A stretch of 64,000 nt of DNA from an uncultured Alkaliphilus sp. (GTDB lineage Bacteria > Bacillota > Clostridia > Peptostreptococcales > Natronincolaceae). The position numbers and the translations under genes were made by a program. The notes beneath the pieces are model-generated. The model saw nothing but the letters and a program-made list of their open reading frames with translations, did no database searches and was not told the DNA's origin. Where the stretch lies: NCBI GenBank assembly GCA_938074565.1, contig CALJEQ010000001.1, positions 1 through 64,000 on the forward strand, given 5' to 3'. Shown here piece after piece: positions 15,565-24,993 of the stretch (the first letter of the stretch is position 1; each line of letters starts with the position of its first letter).

Positions 15565-16842
15565 TTATTCGGTAATTGCTTTCAATTTATCCTCAAATTC
15601 AGGAAAAGAAATTGCAATACAATGGCTATCATTAATAGCTACTGGTTCCTCTGCAAATAAACCACATATTGCCATTGCCATAGCAATTCGGTGGTCATCA
15701 TAACTTTCAACCGTTCCACCACCAATTTTATTTGGACCTACAATTTCCATACCATCAGGTAATTCTTTTATATTAACACCTAACTTCTTTAATTCGTCTA
15801 CTGTTGCAGTAATTCTATTGGACTCTTTAAATTTTAGTTCCTCAGCGCCTGTAATTCTTGTAGTACCTTCTGCCATAGAAGCTGCCACTGCAATAACAGG
15901 AATTTCATCAATTAATCGGGGAATAATTTCTTTAGTTATATTTGTACCCTGTAGTTTTTTACCTTTAATAACAATGTCCCCTATTTCTTCTCCACCACTG
16001 CTACGAATATTATCTAGGGTAATATCTGCCCCCATGTTCATTAATACATCAATAATACCCGTCCTTGTTGGATTTAACCCTACATTTTTAATGACTAAGT
16101 GGGATCCTTCCCTTGCAGCCGCCGCCACCATAAAGAAAGCTGCCGAAGAAATATCTCCTGGTACTTCTACTTCTTGTCCTTCTAACTCAGACCTCTTTAC
16201 AGTTATATAACCATCTTCGCAATTAATGTTTCCTCCAAAGGATTTTAACATTCTTTCTGTATGGTCTCTTGTTTGAACTTTTTCAGTTACTTTGGTAACA
16301 CCATCTGCATAAATACCCGCCAATAATACCGCTGATTTTACTTGTGCACTGGAGACAGGTAGTTTATAGTCTATCCCTTTTAAATTGCCACCACGGATAA
16401 CTAATGGGGCTAATTTTCCATTTTCCCGTCCGTCTATTGTAGCTCCCATTTCTCTTAAGGGAACAGATACTCTAGCCATAGGTCTTTTTCTTAAAGAACC
16501 ATCTCCTGTTACAACTGACATAAAATCTTGTCCCGCCAGTATACCTGACATAAGTCTCATGGTTGTTCCAGAATTACCCGCATCTAATACATCATTTGGT
16601 TCCATTAATCCATTTGTTCCTCTACCAATAACTTCAATTCTATTTCCCTGTTGATTAACCTCTACTCCTAATTGTCGAAAACACTTAATTGTGCTTAGGC
16701 AATCTTCTCCCAACAAAAAACCAGTTATTATACTTTTACCTTTACTAATACTCCCCAACATAACCCCTCTGTGGGAAATTGACTTATCTCCTGGTACTGT
16801 AATGACCCCTTGTACTTTTTTAACTGGATTAACTTTTAACAT
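15565..16842 (-). CDS. aroA: 3-phosphoshikimate 1-carboxyvinyltransferase (EPSP synthase)
   Basis: Joins PEP to shikimate-3-phosphate. The 425-residue protein contains PGDKSISHRGVML near the start, DAGNSGTTMRLMSGILAG (about 87-104; PEP-binding), RDHTERMLKSFG, and KESNRI (about 338-343), followed by SYDDHRIAMAMA. The motif forms and Firmicute type suggest a glyphosate-tolerant class II enzyme, but this is inference. Its ATG lies inside the last codons of the decayed tyrA remnant, so the operon once used overlapping genes here. Confidence 0.95.
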   Translation of the reverse strand: MLKVNPVKKVQGVITVPGDKSISHRGVMLGSISKGKSIITGFLLGEDCLSTIKCFRQLGVEVNQQGNRIEVIGRGTNGLMEPNDVLDAGNSGTTMRLMSGILAGQDFMSVVTGDGSLRKRPMARVSVPLREMGATIDGRENGKLAPLVIRGGNLKGIDYKLPVSSAQVKSAVLLAGIYADGVTKVTEKVQTRDHTERMLKSFGGNINCEDGYITVKRSELEGQEVEVPGDISSAAFFMVAAAAREGSHLVIKNVGLNPTRTGIIDVLMNMGADITLDNIRSSGGEEIGDIVIKGKKLQGTNITKEIIPRLIDEIPVIAVAASMAEGTTRITGAEELKFKESNRITATVDELKKLGVNIKELPDGMEIVGPNKIGGGTVESYDDHRIAMAMAICGLFAEEPVAINDSHCIAISFPEFEDKLKAITE

Positions 16843-17150
16843 TTACTTCTACTCCTCTCTGATAAATTAAGGAGAAGCTCCCCCTCTTTAACATATCCAA
16901 TGCTTTATTTTCATCTTTAACCAATACAATTCCTCTTGAATTAGCTTCACTTTACTTGTCTAGCATGAATTTCATTTTCTTTAAATTAATATTATTGTCT
17001 CCCAGTAGTAATGTTAAATCCCTTAACCACTGAAACGATTCTTCACTTTTTAATAATATCATATATTTGGGGAATATTCGCCAGTAGACAGCGGGGGAAA
17101 GTCTAAGATTTCTAACGAGATTTCTTTTGATTTTCCCCATATCACCAGTT
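16829..17150 (-). pseudogene. tyrA: Decayed prephenate dehydrogenase (tyrA) remnant, ACT domain only
   Basis: The gap between aroF and aroA has no intact gene. On the minus strand one frame reads LTLLLGDNNINLKKMKFMLDK-stop-SEANSRGIVLVKDENKA..., a recognisable ACT-domain strand-helix pattern (LLGxNNINI, then VLVxxEENKALxxL). It ends 11 bases inside the aroA start. An internal TAA at about 16950-16952 breaks it. The preceding part (PPLSTGEYSPNI, IYDII) continues in other frames with stops, so frameshifts are also present. The NAD-binding catalytic domain is missing. The position between aroF and aroA and the C-terminal ACT domain point to tyrA. A 62-codon frame at 16952-17140 is part of this relic and not a separate gene. 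Confidence 0.65.
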
Positions 17151-17153
17151 TAT

Positions 17154-18161
17154 TTATTTTTCTAAAGCAGCTGCCATATGATTAAGTGTAGTCATTAATT
17201 TACCAAACTTCTTCGGTTTTAAAGATTGTGCTCCGTCAGACAATGCTGTATCTGGCTCATGGTGTACTTCAATGATTAAACCATCAGCACCAACTGCAAC
17301 TGCCGCCTTTGATAAAGGCTCCACCATAGCCCATTTACCAGCAGCATGACTTGGATCAACTATAATAGGTAAATGACTTAATTCTTTGATGGCTGGAATC
17401 GCACTAATGTCTAGTGTATTTCTTGTATATGTTTCAAAAGTTCTAATTCCTCTTTCACAAAGGATAACATTTGCGTTACCTTCTGCCATTATGTATTCAG
17501 CTGACATTAAAAATTCTTCTATTGTAGCTGACATTCCTCTTTTTAAAAGGATTGGAATATTACATTGACCAGCCTTTTTTAATAAGGCAAAATTTTGCAT
17601 ATTTCTAGCACCAATTTGTAAAATATCAGTATATTCTGCCACAATATCAAAAGTCTCTTGACACATAACTTCAGTTACAATTGGCATTCCTGTTTCTTCT
17701 TTAGCTTTCTTTAAAAGCTTTAATCCTTCTTCCTTCATACCTTGAAAACTATAAGGTGAAGTTCTTGGCTTGAAGGCTCCCCCTCTTAAAAACTTCGCTC
17801 CATGTTTTTTAACTTCACGAGCTATTGTCATTAATTGTTCTTCACTTTCAACAGCACAAGGTCCTGCCATTATTACTACATTTCCACCACCAATTTTAAT
17901 ACCATCTACATCTATTATAGTATCATGGGGTTGGAACACTCTACTAGCTCTCTTAAAAGGATGTTGAACTTTTAATAATCTATCAACATTTTCATTAGCC
18001 TCTATTTGACTAGGATTAATTTTACTTGTATCTCCAACTAACCCTAATAAACAATAGTTATCGCCTTGTGTAACACATACTTGACACCCTAAACTTTCCA
18101 TCTTTCTTTGTATTTTTTCGATAGCCTCTTTTGTTGCACTTGGTTTCATTACAATTACCAT
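17154..18161 (-). CDS. aroF: 3-deoxy-7-phosphoheptulonate synthase (DAHP synthase, type I-beta)
   Basis: First enzyme of the shikimate pathway: PEP plus erythrose-4-phosphate gives DAHP. The 335-residue protein has an N-terminal ferredoxin-like regulatory domain (about 1-70) and a TIM-barrel KDO8P/DAHP core: MAGPCAVESEEQL (about 99-111), RGGAFKPRTSPYSFQG (about 125-140), GARNMQNF, LLKRGM, and DPSHAAGKW. This is the AroF/AroG(Tm) type, in which the N-terminal domain senses Tyr/Phe. It is the first gene of the aro operon, preceded by AAAGGAGG and a strong promoter about 125 bases upstream. Confidence 0.95.
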   Translation of the reverse strand: MVIVMKPSATKEAIEKIQRKMESLGCQVCVTQGDNYCLLGLVGDTSKINPSQIEANENVDRLLKVQHPFKRASRVFQPHDTIIDVDGIKIGGGNVVIMAGPCAVESEEQLMTIAREVKKHGAKFLRGGAFKPRTSPYSFQGMKEEGLKLLKKAKEETGMPIVTEVMCQETFDIVAEYTDILQIGARNMQNFALLKKAGQCNIPILLKRGMSATIEEFLMSAEYIMAEGNANVILCERGIRTFETYTRNTLDISAIPAIKELSHLPIIVDPSHAAGKWAMVEPLSKAAVAVGADGLIIEVHHEPDTALSDGAQSLKPKKFGKLMTTLNHMAAALEK

Positions 18162-18286
18162 AAATAAATCCTCCTTTTGTTTGTTTTTTCGTAAATAAAA
18201 GTTAATATATAAATTAATATAAATAAAAACTTAAATTTTTGTTAAATTTACTAATATTTTATTAAAATTCTGAATATTTTATATAA

Positions 18287-18315
18287 AGTATATTCAAATT
18301 TACATCACATGTCAA
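18287..18315 (-). promoter_or_regulatory. Sigma-A promoter of the aro operon, with overlapping palindrome
   Basis: Minus strand TTGACA - 17 bases - TATACT, an almost perfect vegetative promoter. Transcription should start near 18280, giving a leader of about 120 bases before aroF. TTTACAT and ATGTAAA flank the -35 element (about 18300-18325), and ACATGT occurs twice, so a repressor may bind here. Confidence 0.8.
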
Positions 18316-18452
18316 CACATGTAAACAAATAATTTTATTTTTATATAAAATTTTTTTATTTACGACGATATTAGACTTTTTAACACAGCTTTGCAACTAA
18401 GTTTTTTTTAACAATGTTACGCTTAATTACATTAATTTTAAGTTTAGAGAGC

Positions 18453-18510
18453 AAAAAAAAGCATTTATCCAATAGTACTGTATCTCTTACATTTCTATTG
18501 AATAAATGTT
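18453..18510 (-). terminator. Long terminator-like hairpin between rny and aroF
   Basis: Minus strand: AACATTTATTCAATAG pairs with CTATTGGATAAATGCT (15 of 16 positions, counting one G-U pair) and is followed by eight T. It lies upstream of the aro promoter and downstream of the rny terminator. It may be a second terminator for rny or end a short RNA. The remainder of the 457-base gap holds the aro promoter and AT-rich sequence without a gene. Confidence 0.7.
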
Positions 18511-18590
18511 TATCTATTATAGCTTTTATGAGCTTTTTATTAAGCTAAAAAACTTTAATCTGTCAAACTTATTGCTAAAAAAATGCATAA

Positions 18591-18617
18591 TAAAAAAACT
18601 GCTTTAGCAGTTTTTTT
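18591..18617 (-). terminator. Terminator after rny
   Basis: AAAAAAACTGC-TTTA-GCAGTTTTTTT, directly after the rny stop codon. It is nearly symmetrical and so could work in both directions. Confidence 0.85.
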
Positions 18618-18618
18618 A

Positions 18619-20157
18619 TTATTTAGCATATTCAATTGCTCTTGTTTCTCTAATTACATTTACCTTTATCTGTCCTGGATACTCCAAGTCAGCTTCTATT
18701 CTCTTTGTAATATCTCTTGCTAAAATTATTATTTCATCATCATTAAACACTTCTGGTTTAACTAATATTCGTATTTCTCTACCAGCTTGTATTGCAAAAG
18801 ATTTTTCAACGCCATCGAAATCGTTGGCAATTTCTTCAAGTTTTTCTAAACGTTTAATATATGACTCTAATGTTTCTCTTCTAGCTCCTGGTCTAGCAGC
18901 CGATATAGCATCAGCAGCAGTCACCAATACAGCTTCAATGGTTTGCGGCTCATAATCACCATGATGAGTAGACATTGCATGAATAACGTCCTTAGATTCT
19001 TTATACTTTCTAAGTAGTTCCATACCAATTTCAACATGGGTTCCTTCAACTTCATGGTCAACAGCTTTACCTAAATCATGAAGTAAACCTGCTCTCTTAG
19101 CAATCTTAACATCAGCGCCAAGTTCAGCCGCCATAATTCCTGCTAAATGTGATACCTCAACGGAGTGTTTTAATACATTTTGTCCATAACTTGTACGATA
19201 TTTTAATCTTCCAAGCAGTCTAATAATTTCTGGATGTAATCCATGAACACCAGCATCGAAGGTAGCCTGTTCTCCTTCTTCTTTAATAATATTTTCTACT
19301 TCTCTTTTGGCTTTTTCAACCATCTCTTCAATTCTTGCAGGATGTATTCTTCCGTCTAAAATAAGCTTTTCTAAAGCAATTCTAGCCACTTCTCTACGAA
19401 TAGGATCAAATCCTGATAATATTACTGCCTCAGGTGTATCATCAATAATTAAGTCAATTCCTGTTAAGGTTTCTAAGGTTCTAATATTTCTTCCCTCTCT
19501 ACCTATAATTCTACCTTTCATTTCATCATTAGGCAGTGAAACAACTGTTACTGTTGTTTCTGCAACATGGTCAGCAGCACATTTTTGTATAGAATAAGTA
19601 ATGATTTCTCTGGCCCTTTTTTCTGCCTCTTCTTTAGCTTTAGATTCAGTTTCTTTAATTAACATTGCGGATTCATACTTAACTTCTTTTTCAATGTCAC
19701 TTAAAAGAAGTTGTTTAGCCTCTTCTGATGTTAAACCAGATAATTCTTCAAGTTTAAGGAGTTCTTTATCATACAGATGTTGAATTTCTTGTTGCTTATC
19801 TTCAATATCTTTAATTTTTTTATTCAACTTGTCATCCTTTAACTCTAAACTTTCAGACTTTTTATCTAAAACTTCTTCTTTTTGAATTAATCGTCTTTCT
19901 ATTCTTTGTAGTTCATTACGCCTTTCTCTGCTTTCTCGTTCAAATTCATTACGGAGCTTATGGACTTCTTCTTTAGCTTCCAGCAAAACTTCTTTTTTAG
20001 TAGTTTCTGCATCACGTTCAGCATCATCTACTATCTTTTTTGCAAGTTCTTCAGCGCCGCCAATTTTCTTCTCCGCAATATTTTTGCGAATAAAATAGCC
20101 GATAAGGCATCCTACTACAGTCGCTGCTAAAATGAGTACTATGTTTTCAATATTAAT
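18619..20157 (-). CDS. rny: Ribonuclease Y, apparent ATT start
   Basis: RNase Y is the membrane-anchored endoribonuclease that starts mRNA decay in Firmicutes. The 512-codon frame encodes an N-terminal anchor ([20 protein letters not shown]), a long charged coiled coil, a KH domain with [15 protein letters not shown], and an HD domain with [10 protein letters not shown] and LLHDLGKA. The first canonical start codon in frame is a TTG at 19986, which would remove the membrane anchor. Upstream, AGGGAGG lies 9-10 bases before ATT-AAT-ATT-GAA at 20157. Homologues usually begin MN/ME... at that place, and total length then matches the family (about 510-520). I therefore call ATT as start; a sequencing error of ATG to ATT is the alternative. 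Confidence 0.85.
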   Translation of the reverse strand: MNIENIVLILAATVVGCLIGYFIRKNIAEKKIGGAEELAKKIVDDAERDAETTKKEVLLEAKEEVHKLRNEFERESRERRNELQRIERRLIQKEEVLDKKSESLELKDDKLNKKIKDIEDKQQEIQHLYDKELLKLEELSGLTSEEAKQLLLSDIEKEVKYESAMLIKETESKAKEEAEKRAREIITYSIQKCAADHVAETTVTVVSLPNDEMKGRIIGREGRNIRTLETLTGIDLIIDDTPEAVILSGFDPIRREVARIALEKLILDGRIHPARIEEMVEKAKREVENIIKEEGEQATFDAGVHGLHPEIIRLLGRLKYRTSYGQNVLKHSVEVSHLAGIMAAELGADVKIAKRAGLLHDLGKAVDHEVEGTHVEIGMELLRKYKESKDVIHAMSTHHGDYEPQTIEAVLVTAADAISAARPGARRETLESYIKRLEKLEEIANDFDGVEKSFAIQAGREIRILVKPEVFNDDEIIILARDITKRIEADLEYPGQIKVNVIRETRAIEYAK

Positions 20158-20296
20158 ACGTGGACACCTCCCTTATTAAGTTTTAAGGTTTTCAACAAAA
20201 TCTAATTACTACTACATACAAAAGGTAGAAAAGTATGTAACTATAGTAATCATTATAATGGTCAACAATATTTAAGACACACCATGAATTATTTTA

Positions 20297-20325
20297 ATTG
20301 TATATCTTTTTTTAAACTGTGTCAA
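20297..20325 (-). promoter_or_regulatory. Sigma-A promoter of rny
   Basis: Minus strand TTGACA - 17 bases - TACAAT. The start site should fall near 20290, about 130 bases before the rny start. The rest of the 543-base recA-rny gap (20330-20656) is AT-rich and shows no gene I can support. Confidence 0.75.
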
Positions 20326-20656
20326 GTTACATTAGACCATCATCTACTAAGTTGAAAAACCTATTTTTCATTTAGATATAGACTGATATACTATCCTTTT
20401 GCTTGAACTTACACAAATTAGCAGACTTTACACTCTTAACCTAATATTATTACTTTTATAAAAAAGAATAAAATATATTTCATCAATAAATATTCGCAAT
20501 TTTACAAAATTAAACCTTTTATCGTTCATTTAAATTTGATTTTAATGCTAAAACATAGACTGACTTAATTATTTTTAAATTCAACTACATTACTTGACCA
20601 TTGTCATCAAATTAAATAAGCCATATATTTTCGCCTTTAATCAATATATTTACAGC

Positions 20657-20693
20657 AAAAAGGACATTCTATACATTGATAGATGCCCTTTTT
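20657..20693 (-). terminator. Terminator after recA
   Basis: AAAAAGG and CCTTTTT bracket a partly paired 37-base hairpin, just after the recA stop codon. Confidence 0.7.
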
Positions 20694-20700
20694 GTAAATC

Positions 20701-21747
20701 CTATTCTTCTAATTCCACTGCTACTTCAGAATTTCCCGTAGCATTACCTTTTGCTTTAACGGTCTCTAGACCAAAATGATGTCTAATTTTATTTTCCACA
20801 TCTAAATATATATCAGGATTTTCTTTAAAGAATTGTTTTGCATTTTCTCTACCTTGACCTAAGCGATGTTCTCCATAGCTGTACCAAGCACCTGCTTTTT
20901 TAACAATGTCTAAATTACTTGCAACATCTAAAACATCTCCTGTTTTAGATATTCCCTCTCCATACATAATATCAAACTCCGCCTGTTTAAATGGAGGTGC
21001 TACCTTATTTTTAACTACTTTAACCCTGGTTCGGTTTCCTATAATGTCATTTCCTTGTTTAATAACATCAATCTTTCTAACATCAAGACGAATTGATGCA
21101 TAAAACTTAAGAGCCTTACCACCAGTGGTTACTTCTGGATTTCCGAACATTACACCAACTTTTTCCCTTAACTGGTTAATAAAAATAGCTGTTGTATTGG
21201 ATTTACTAACTGCCCCAGCTAGCTTTCTTAATGCTTGAGACATCAATCTAGCTTGAAGACCCACATGTGAATCTCCCATTTCGCCTTCAATTTCAGCCTT
21301 TGGTACTAAAGCCGCTACAGAGTCAACAACTATAACATCTATAGCTCCACTTCTCACCAAGGCTTCTGCGATTTCCAATGCTTGCTCTCCTGTATCTGGT
21401 TGAGAAACAATTAAATCTTCAATGTTTACGCCTAATTTTTTTGCGTAGGCAGGATCTAGGGCATGTTCTGCATCTATAAAGGCAGCAGTCCCACCATTGC
21501 GCTGAGCCTCAGCAATAATATGTAGGGTAACTGTTGTTTTACCAGAAGATTCAGGTCCGTAAATTTCTACAATTCTTCCTCTAGGTACTCCACCTATCCC
21601 TAATGCTATATCTAAATCTATAGAACCTGTTGAAATGCATTCTAAGTTTAGTTTAGAATCTTCCCCCAATTTCATAATAGAACCTTTTCCAAACTGCTTT
21701 TCTATTTGACCAAGAGCCATTTCTAAAGCTTTCTTTTTTTCCATCAT
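20701..21747 (-). CDS. recA: Recombinase A
   Basis: Strand-exchange ATPase of homologous recombination and co-protease for LexA. The 348-residue protein has Walker [23 protein letters not shown] (about 165-177, polymer and L1 region), and [28 protein letters not shown] (L2 region, described here by its parts NQLREKVG and [10 protein letters not shown]). I chose the ATG at 21747, which GGTGGG precedes at good spacing and which gives the normal family N-terminus ([12 protein letters not shown]); 14 extra codons upstream to 21789 contain the ribosome binding site itself. A promoter and an SOS box lie directly upstream. Confidence 0.97.
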   Translation of the reverse strand: MMEKKKALEMALGQIEKQFGKGSIMKLGEDSKLNLECISTGSIDLDIALGIGGVPRGRIVEIYGPESSGKTTVTLHIIAEAQRNGGTAAFIDAEHALDPAYAKKLGVNIEDLIVSQPDTGEQALEIAEALVRSGAIDVIVVDSVAALVPKAEIEGEMGDSHVGLQARLMSQALRKLAGAVSKSNTTAIFINQLREKVGVMFGNPEVTTGGKALKFYASIRLDVRKIDVIKQGNDIIGNRTRVKVVKNKVAPPFKQAEFDIMYGEGISKTGDVLDVASNLDIVKKAGAWYSYGEHRLGQGRENAKQFFKENPDIYLDVENKIRHHFGLETVKAKGNATGNSEVAVELEE

Positions 21748-21796
21748 CTCTACCCACCAGATCGTTATCTGGTTCCACCTACCTTTCATCTCTTGC

Positions 21797-21808
21797 GAAC
21801 AAGTGTTC
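21797..21808 (-). promoter_or_regulatory. LexA (SOS/Cheo) box of recA
   Basis: GAACAAGTGTTC is an exact match to the Gram-positive LexA core GAAC-N4-GTTC. It sits about 50 bases before the recA start codon and just downstream of the -10 element, where repressor would block transcription. Confidence 0.8.
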
Positions 21809-21816
21809 CTAAAAAT

Positions 21817-21845
21817 ATTATAACCTACATTTTCATGTAGGTCAA
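21817..21845 (-). promoter_or_regulatory. Sigma-A promoter of recA
   Basis: Minus strand TTGACC - 17 bases - TATAAT. The spacer contains the palindrome ACCTACAT-GAAA-ATGTAGGT (21823-21842), which could also act as the cinA terminator or bind a second regulator. It gives recA its own promoter, separate from cinA. Confidence 0.75.
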
Positions 21846-21854
21846 ATAGAAAAT

Positions 21855-23093
21855 TTATTTTATTATCAATAAAGATTTTCTTAAAAGGTTTAATGCAGAT
21901 AATACAGCTAAGTTCTGAATTCGATCTCTATTTCCGTTAAAATTAAATTGATATACCTTGTAATCATCCAAAACATTAACACCAATGTAGACAAGCCCTA
22001 CAGGCTTACTATCAGTACCTCCATTAGGTCCTGCTATTCCTGTAATGGATAGACAACAATGGCAGTTAGATTCTTCTTTTAATCCTTTTATCATTGCCAT
22101 AGCAGTTTCTTCACTAACTGCACCATAAAGTTGGATGGTTTCTTCTAATACACCCAATGCCTGTATCTTTGATTGATTACTATAGGTAATATAGCCCCTT
22201 TCAAAAACTGATGAAATGCCCGACAAAGCCGTTAATCTAGCCGACAATTGTCCTCCAGTACAAGATTCAGCCACTGATAAAGTCATTTCATTGTTAGAAA
22301 GAAGCTTCTGAACAATATTTTCTAATTTTTCTCCATCTTCACTAATAATGTATTCTCCAACCTTTTCTTTAACCTGTTGTACTACTGGAGTCAATATACG
22401 AATACATTCTTCCTCTGATGTACCCTCAGCAGTAATAACTAATGAAACACTTCCAAAGGAAGCATAAGTTGCCAATGTAGGATTTGTCTGACTAGTCATC
22501 AGTTCTCCCAAAGACTCCTCCAAAGCTGATTCTCCAATTCCAAAGATTTCTATATTTTTCTTAAGGAATACCAGAGAACTAAGTTCTTTAATTATTGGAA
22601 CAACATGTTGTAAAAACATAGGCTTCATTTCTCTAGGAGGCCCAGGCAATACAATAATTTGTTTATTATTATAAGCTGTAATAAACCCTGGTGCAGTACC
22701 CCAATCATTTTGCAATATCTTAGAATCCTTAGGAATAAGAGCTTGTTTATAATTATTAACAGGACATCCTTTAAGGTGGGTACTCACTAATTTAATAATT
22801 CTATCTTTAATATCTTCATTCATTTCCAAAGCTAACCCCGTCAATTGAGAAACAGCCTCTCGTGTTAAGTCATCTAAAGTTGGCCCTAATCCACCTGTAA
22901 CCAATATAAAATCAGAAGTCTTTAAAGCGAAATCCATCAGAGGGACCATTTGTTCTAACTGATCCTCCACTATTAGTTTTTGATGGGTATATATTCCATA
23001 TTGTCGTAGTTCTTCGGCGAGAAAATATGAATTTGTCTCTATTGTTTTTCCCGTCACAAGTTCAGTTCCAACACAAATGATTGACGCCTTCAT
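21855..23093 (-). CDS. cinA: CinA-family protein (nicotinamide-nucleotide amidase, competence/damage-inducible)
   Basis: CinA pairs an N-terminal molybdopterin-binding-like (MoeA/MogA fold, COG1058) domain with a C-terminal PncC amidase that deamidates nicotinamide mononucleotide. The 412-residue protein shows the N-terminal [17 protein letters not shown] (8-24), [15 protein letters not shown] (about 66-80) and PGPPREM. The C-terminal domain has [19 protein letters not shown] (about 276-294) and [20 protein letters not shown]. The N-terminal domain is thought to have ADP-ribose pyrophosphatase activity in some family members. It sits between pgsA and recA, as is common in Firmicutes. Confidence 0.95.
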   Translation of the reverse strand: MKASIICVGTELVTGKTIETNSYFLAEELRQYGIYTHQKLIVEDQLEQMVPLMDFALKTSDFILVTGGLGPTLDDLTREAVSQLTGLALEMNEDIKDRIIKLVSTHLKGCPVNNYKQALIPKDSKILQNDWGTAPGFITAYNNKQIIVLPGPPREMKPMFLQHVVPIIKELSSLVFLKKNIEIFGIGESALEESLGELMTSQTNPTLATYASFGSVSLVITAEGTSEEECIRILTPVVQQVKEKVGEYIISEDGEKLENIVQKLLSNNEMTLSVAESCTGGQLSARLTALSGISSVFERGYITYSNQSKIQALGVLEETIQLYGAVSEETAMAMIKGLKEESNCHCCLSITGIAGPNGGTDSKPVGLVYIGVNVLDDYKVYQFNFNGNRDRIQNLAVLSALNLLRKSLLIIK

Positions 23094-23114
23094 TGGCTCC
23101 CTCCTTATTTTTCA

Positions 23115-23672
23115 TTAGTTATCCAATATTTTTTGATTAACTCGAATGTAATCTACACCAGATATAATTGTGAAAATAACTGCTATATACATCATAACCA
23201 TATCAAAGGGGAAGTTGATATATTTAAAAGGAAAATTATTTAGTAAAATTGCAATGATTGCAATAATTTGAGTAACTGTTTTGGCTTTCCCCCACCAACT
23301 GGCTGCCATTACAATTCCCTCTGATGCTGCAACTGCCCTTAATATACTAATGGTAAATTCTCTTGCAATAATAATCATTACCACCCATGCAGACAGTCTT
23401 CCCATCTGTACTAATGAGATTAAAGCAGATGAAACCAAAAGCTTATCTGCCAATGGGTCCATAAACTTTCCAAAGTTGGTTATTTGATTTTTCTTTCTAG
23501 CAATATATCCATCCAAGGTATCTGTAATGGCTGCAAAAATGAAAATCCCAACTGCTATAATCTCCTGTACTTGAATATTAACGATGCTAAAAGGAATTTT
23601 ATTTAAAAGAAAAATCATAAAAACAGGAACCAGCATAATCCTAAGTAAGGTTAACTTATTTGCCAAATTCAT
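23115..23672 (-). CDS. pgsA: CDP-diacylglycerol-glycerol-3-phosphate 3-phosphatidyltransferase
   Basis: Makes phosphatidylglycerol phosphate at the membrane, the first step to PG and cardiolipin. The 185-residue polytopic protein carries the CDP-alcohol phosphotransferase signature D-x2-D-G-x2-A-R-x8-G-x3-D-x3-D, seen as [18 protein letters not shown] followed by [10 protein letters not shown]. It begins [12 protein letters not shown], as usual. It overlaps the 3' end of rimO by 17 bases and precedes cinA. Confidence 0.96.
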   Translation of the reverse strand: MNLANKLTLLRIMLVPVFMIFLLNKIPFSIVNIQVQEIIAVGIFIFAAITDTLDGYIARKKNQITNFGKFMDPLADKLLVSSALISLVQMGRLSAWVVMIIIAREFTISILRAVAASEGIVMAASWWGKAKTVTQIIAIIAILLNNFPFKYINFPFDMVMMYIAVIFTIISGVDYIRVNQKILDN

Positions 23673-24993
23673 CTATCTTCTCCCCCATCAAATCATATTC
23701 TAAGGCTCCGGTAACCTTTACCATGATCAGATCACCTTCTTTTAAAGCTTCCTTTGACTGAACATAAACTAAACCATCAATCTCTGGGGCATCCCCTTGG
23801 GTTCTACCAATATATTCATTATCATCAAGATTTTCTTCCACCAACACCTTGACAACATTTCCAATTTTATTATTGTTTTTAACAAGAGAAATTTCTTGTT
23901 GAAGCTCCATAATAGCATTTCGTCTTACTTCTTTAACTTTTTGTTCCACTTGATTAGGTAATTTTGCAGCAGGAGTCCCCTCTTCTATAGAATATTCAAA
24001 AACTCCTAATTTATCAAACTTTATTTCTTCAACAAAATTCTTCAGTTCTAGAAAATCTTCCTCTGTTTCTCCTGGAAACCCAACGATTAAAGAAGTTCTT
24101 ATTACCATATCTGGTATGCTTTTTCTTAACTTGTTGATTAAATTCTCTAATTGTTCTTTACTAGTTCTTCTGTTCATCCTTTTAAGTACTTCATCGCTAC
24201 AGTGTTGTATTGGCATATCTAAATAGTGACATACTTTGTCTAATGAAGCCATTGCGTTAATTAAGTCATCTGAAATCATTTCAGGATAAGCATATAGCAG
24301 TCGAATCCATTCAAGCCCATCTATTTCATTAAGTTCCTTAAGTAATTGTGGTAACCTATATTCATCATATAAGTCTATTCCATAACGGGCAGTGTCTTGG
24401 GCAATAAGAATAATTTCTTTTACTCCTTTTGCCACCAATTCTTTAGCTTCTTTAACAATATTTTCTATCCTTCTACTTCTATACTTACCTCGAAGTTTGG
24501 GAATAATACAATAGGTACAAAAATTATCACAACCATCAGAAATTTTAATGTAAGTACTGTAGGATGGTGTTGTCTGATACCTCGGTAGGTCCTCATTAAA
24601 CATTTTATCAATGTTACCAATTTGCACAACTCTATTTCCCTTTAAGGTTTCATGGATTACATCTAGAATGGCATCATACCCACCAGTACCCACCACTGCA
24701 TCAACTTCTGGCAACTCTTCAATTAATTCTTGATGATACCGTTCACCAAGACATCCTGACACAATTAATACTTTTAATCGCTGTTGTTTTAATTGACCCA
24801 ATTCAATAATTTTATTAATTGATTCTTCTTTAGCCGATTCAATAAAACCACATGTATTTACAATAATAGCATCAGCATTATTTTTATTAGTAGTCAGTTT
24901 ATATCCATATTTATTCAAAATACCCAACATTATTTCTGCATCGATAAGGTTTTTTGAACAACCCAACGATTCTACGTAAACAGTTAAATTCAT
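23656..24993 (-). CDS. rimO: Ribosomal protein S12 methylthiotransferase
   Basis: Radical-SAM enzyme that methylthiolates an aspartate of ribosomal protein S12. The 445-residue protein has an N-terminal UPF0004 domain with the Cys ligands of the auxiliary cluster ([36 protein letters not shown]), the radical-SAM CxxxCxxC in [14 protein letters not shown], and a C-terminal TRAM domain. The [11 protein letters not shown] form is RimO-typical and separates it from MiaB. Its ATG overlaps the mnmH stop (ATGA). Confidence 0.95.
   Translation of the reverse strand: MNLTVYVESLGCSKNLIDAEIMLGILNKYGYKLTTNKNNADAIIVNTCGFIESAKEESINKIIELGQLKQQRLKVLIVSGCLGERYHQELIEELPEVDAVVGTGGYDAILDVIHETLKGNRVVQIGNIDKMFNEDLPRYQTTPSYSTYIKISDGCDNFCTYCIIPKLRGKYRSRRIENIVKEAKELVAKGVKEIILIAQDTARYGIDLYDEYRLPQLLKELNEIDGLEWIRLLYAYPEMISDDLINAMASLDKVCHYLDMPIQHCSDEVLKRMNRRTSKEQLENLINKLRKSIPDMVIRTSLIVGFPGETEEDFLELKNFVEEIKFDKLGVFEYSIEEGTPAAKLPNQVEQKVKEVRRNAIMELQQEISLVKNNNKIGNVVKVLVEENLDDNEYIGRTQGDAPEIDGLVYVQSKEALKEGDLIMVKVTGALEYDLMGEKIDEFGK

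Noticed and set aside
15818-16210. 130-codon plus-strand frame opposite aroA
   Set aside because: A shadow of the well-conserved aroA, with no independent signals; the same applies to similar frames at 51076-51468 and 45375-45719.
19986-20157. Short form of RNase Y starting at TTG 19986
   Set aside because: It would remove the membrane anchor that all RNase Y proteins have; the upstream ATT has a good ribosome binding site.
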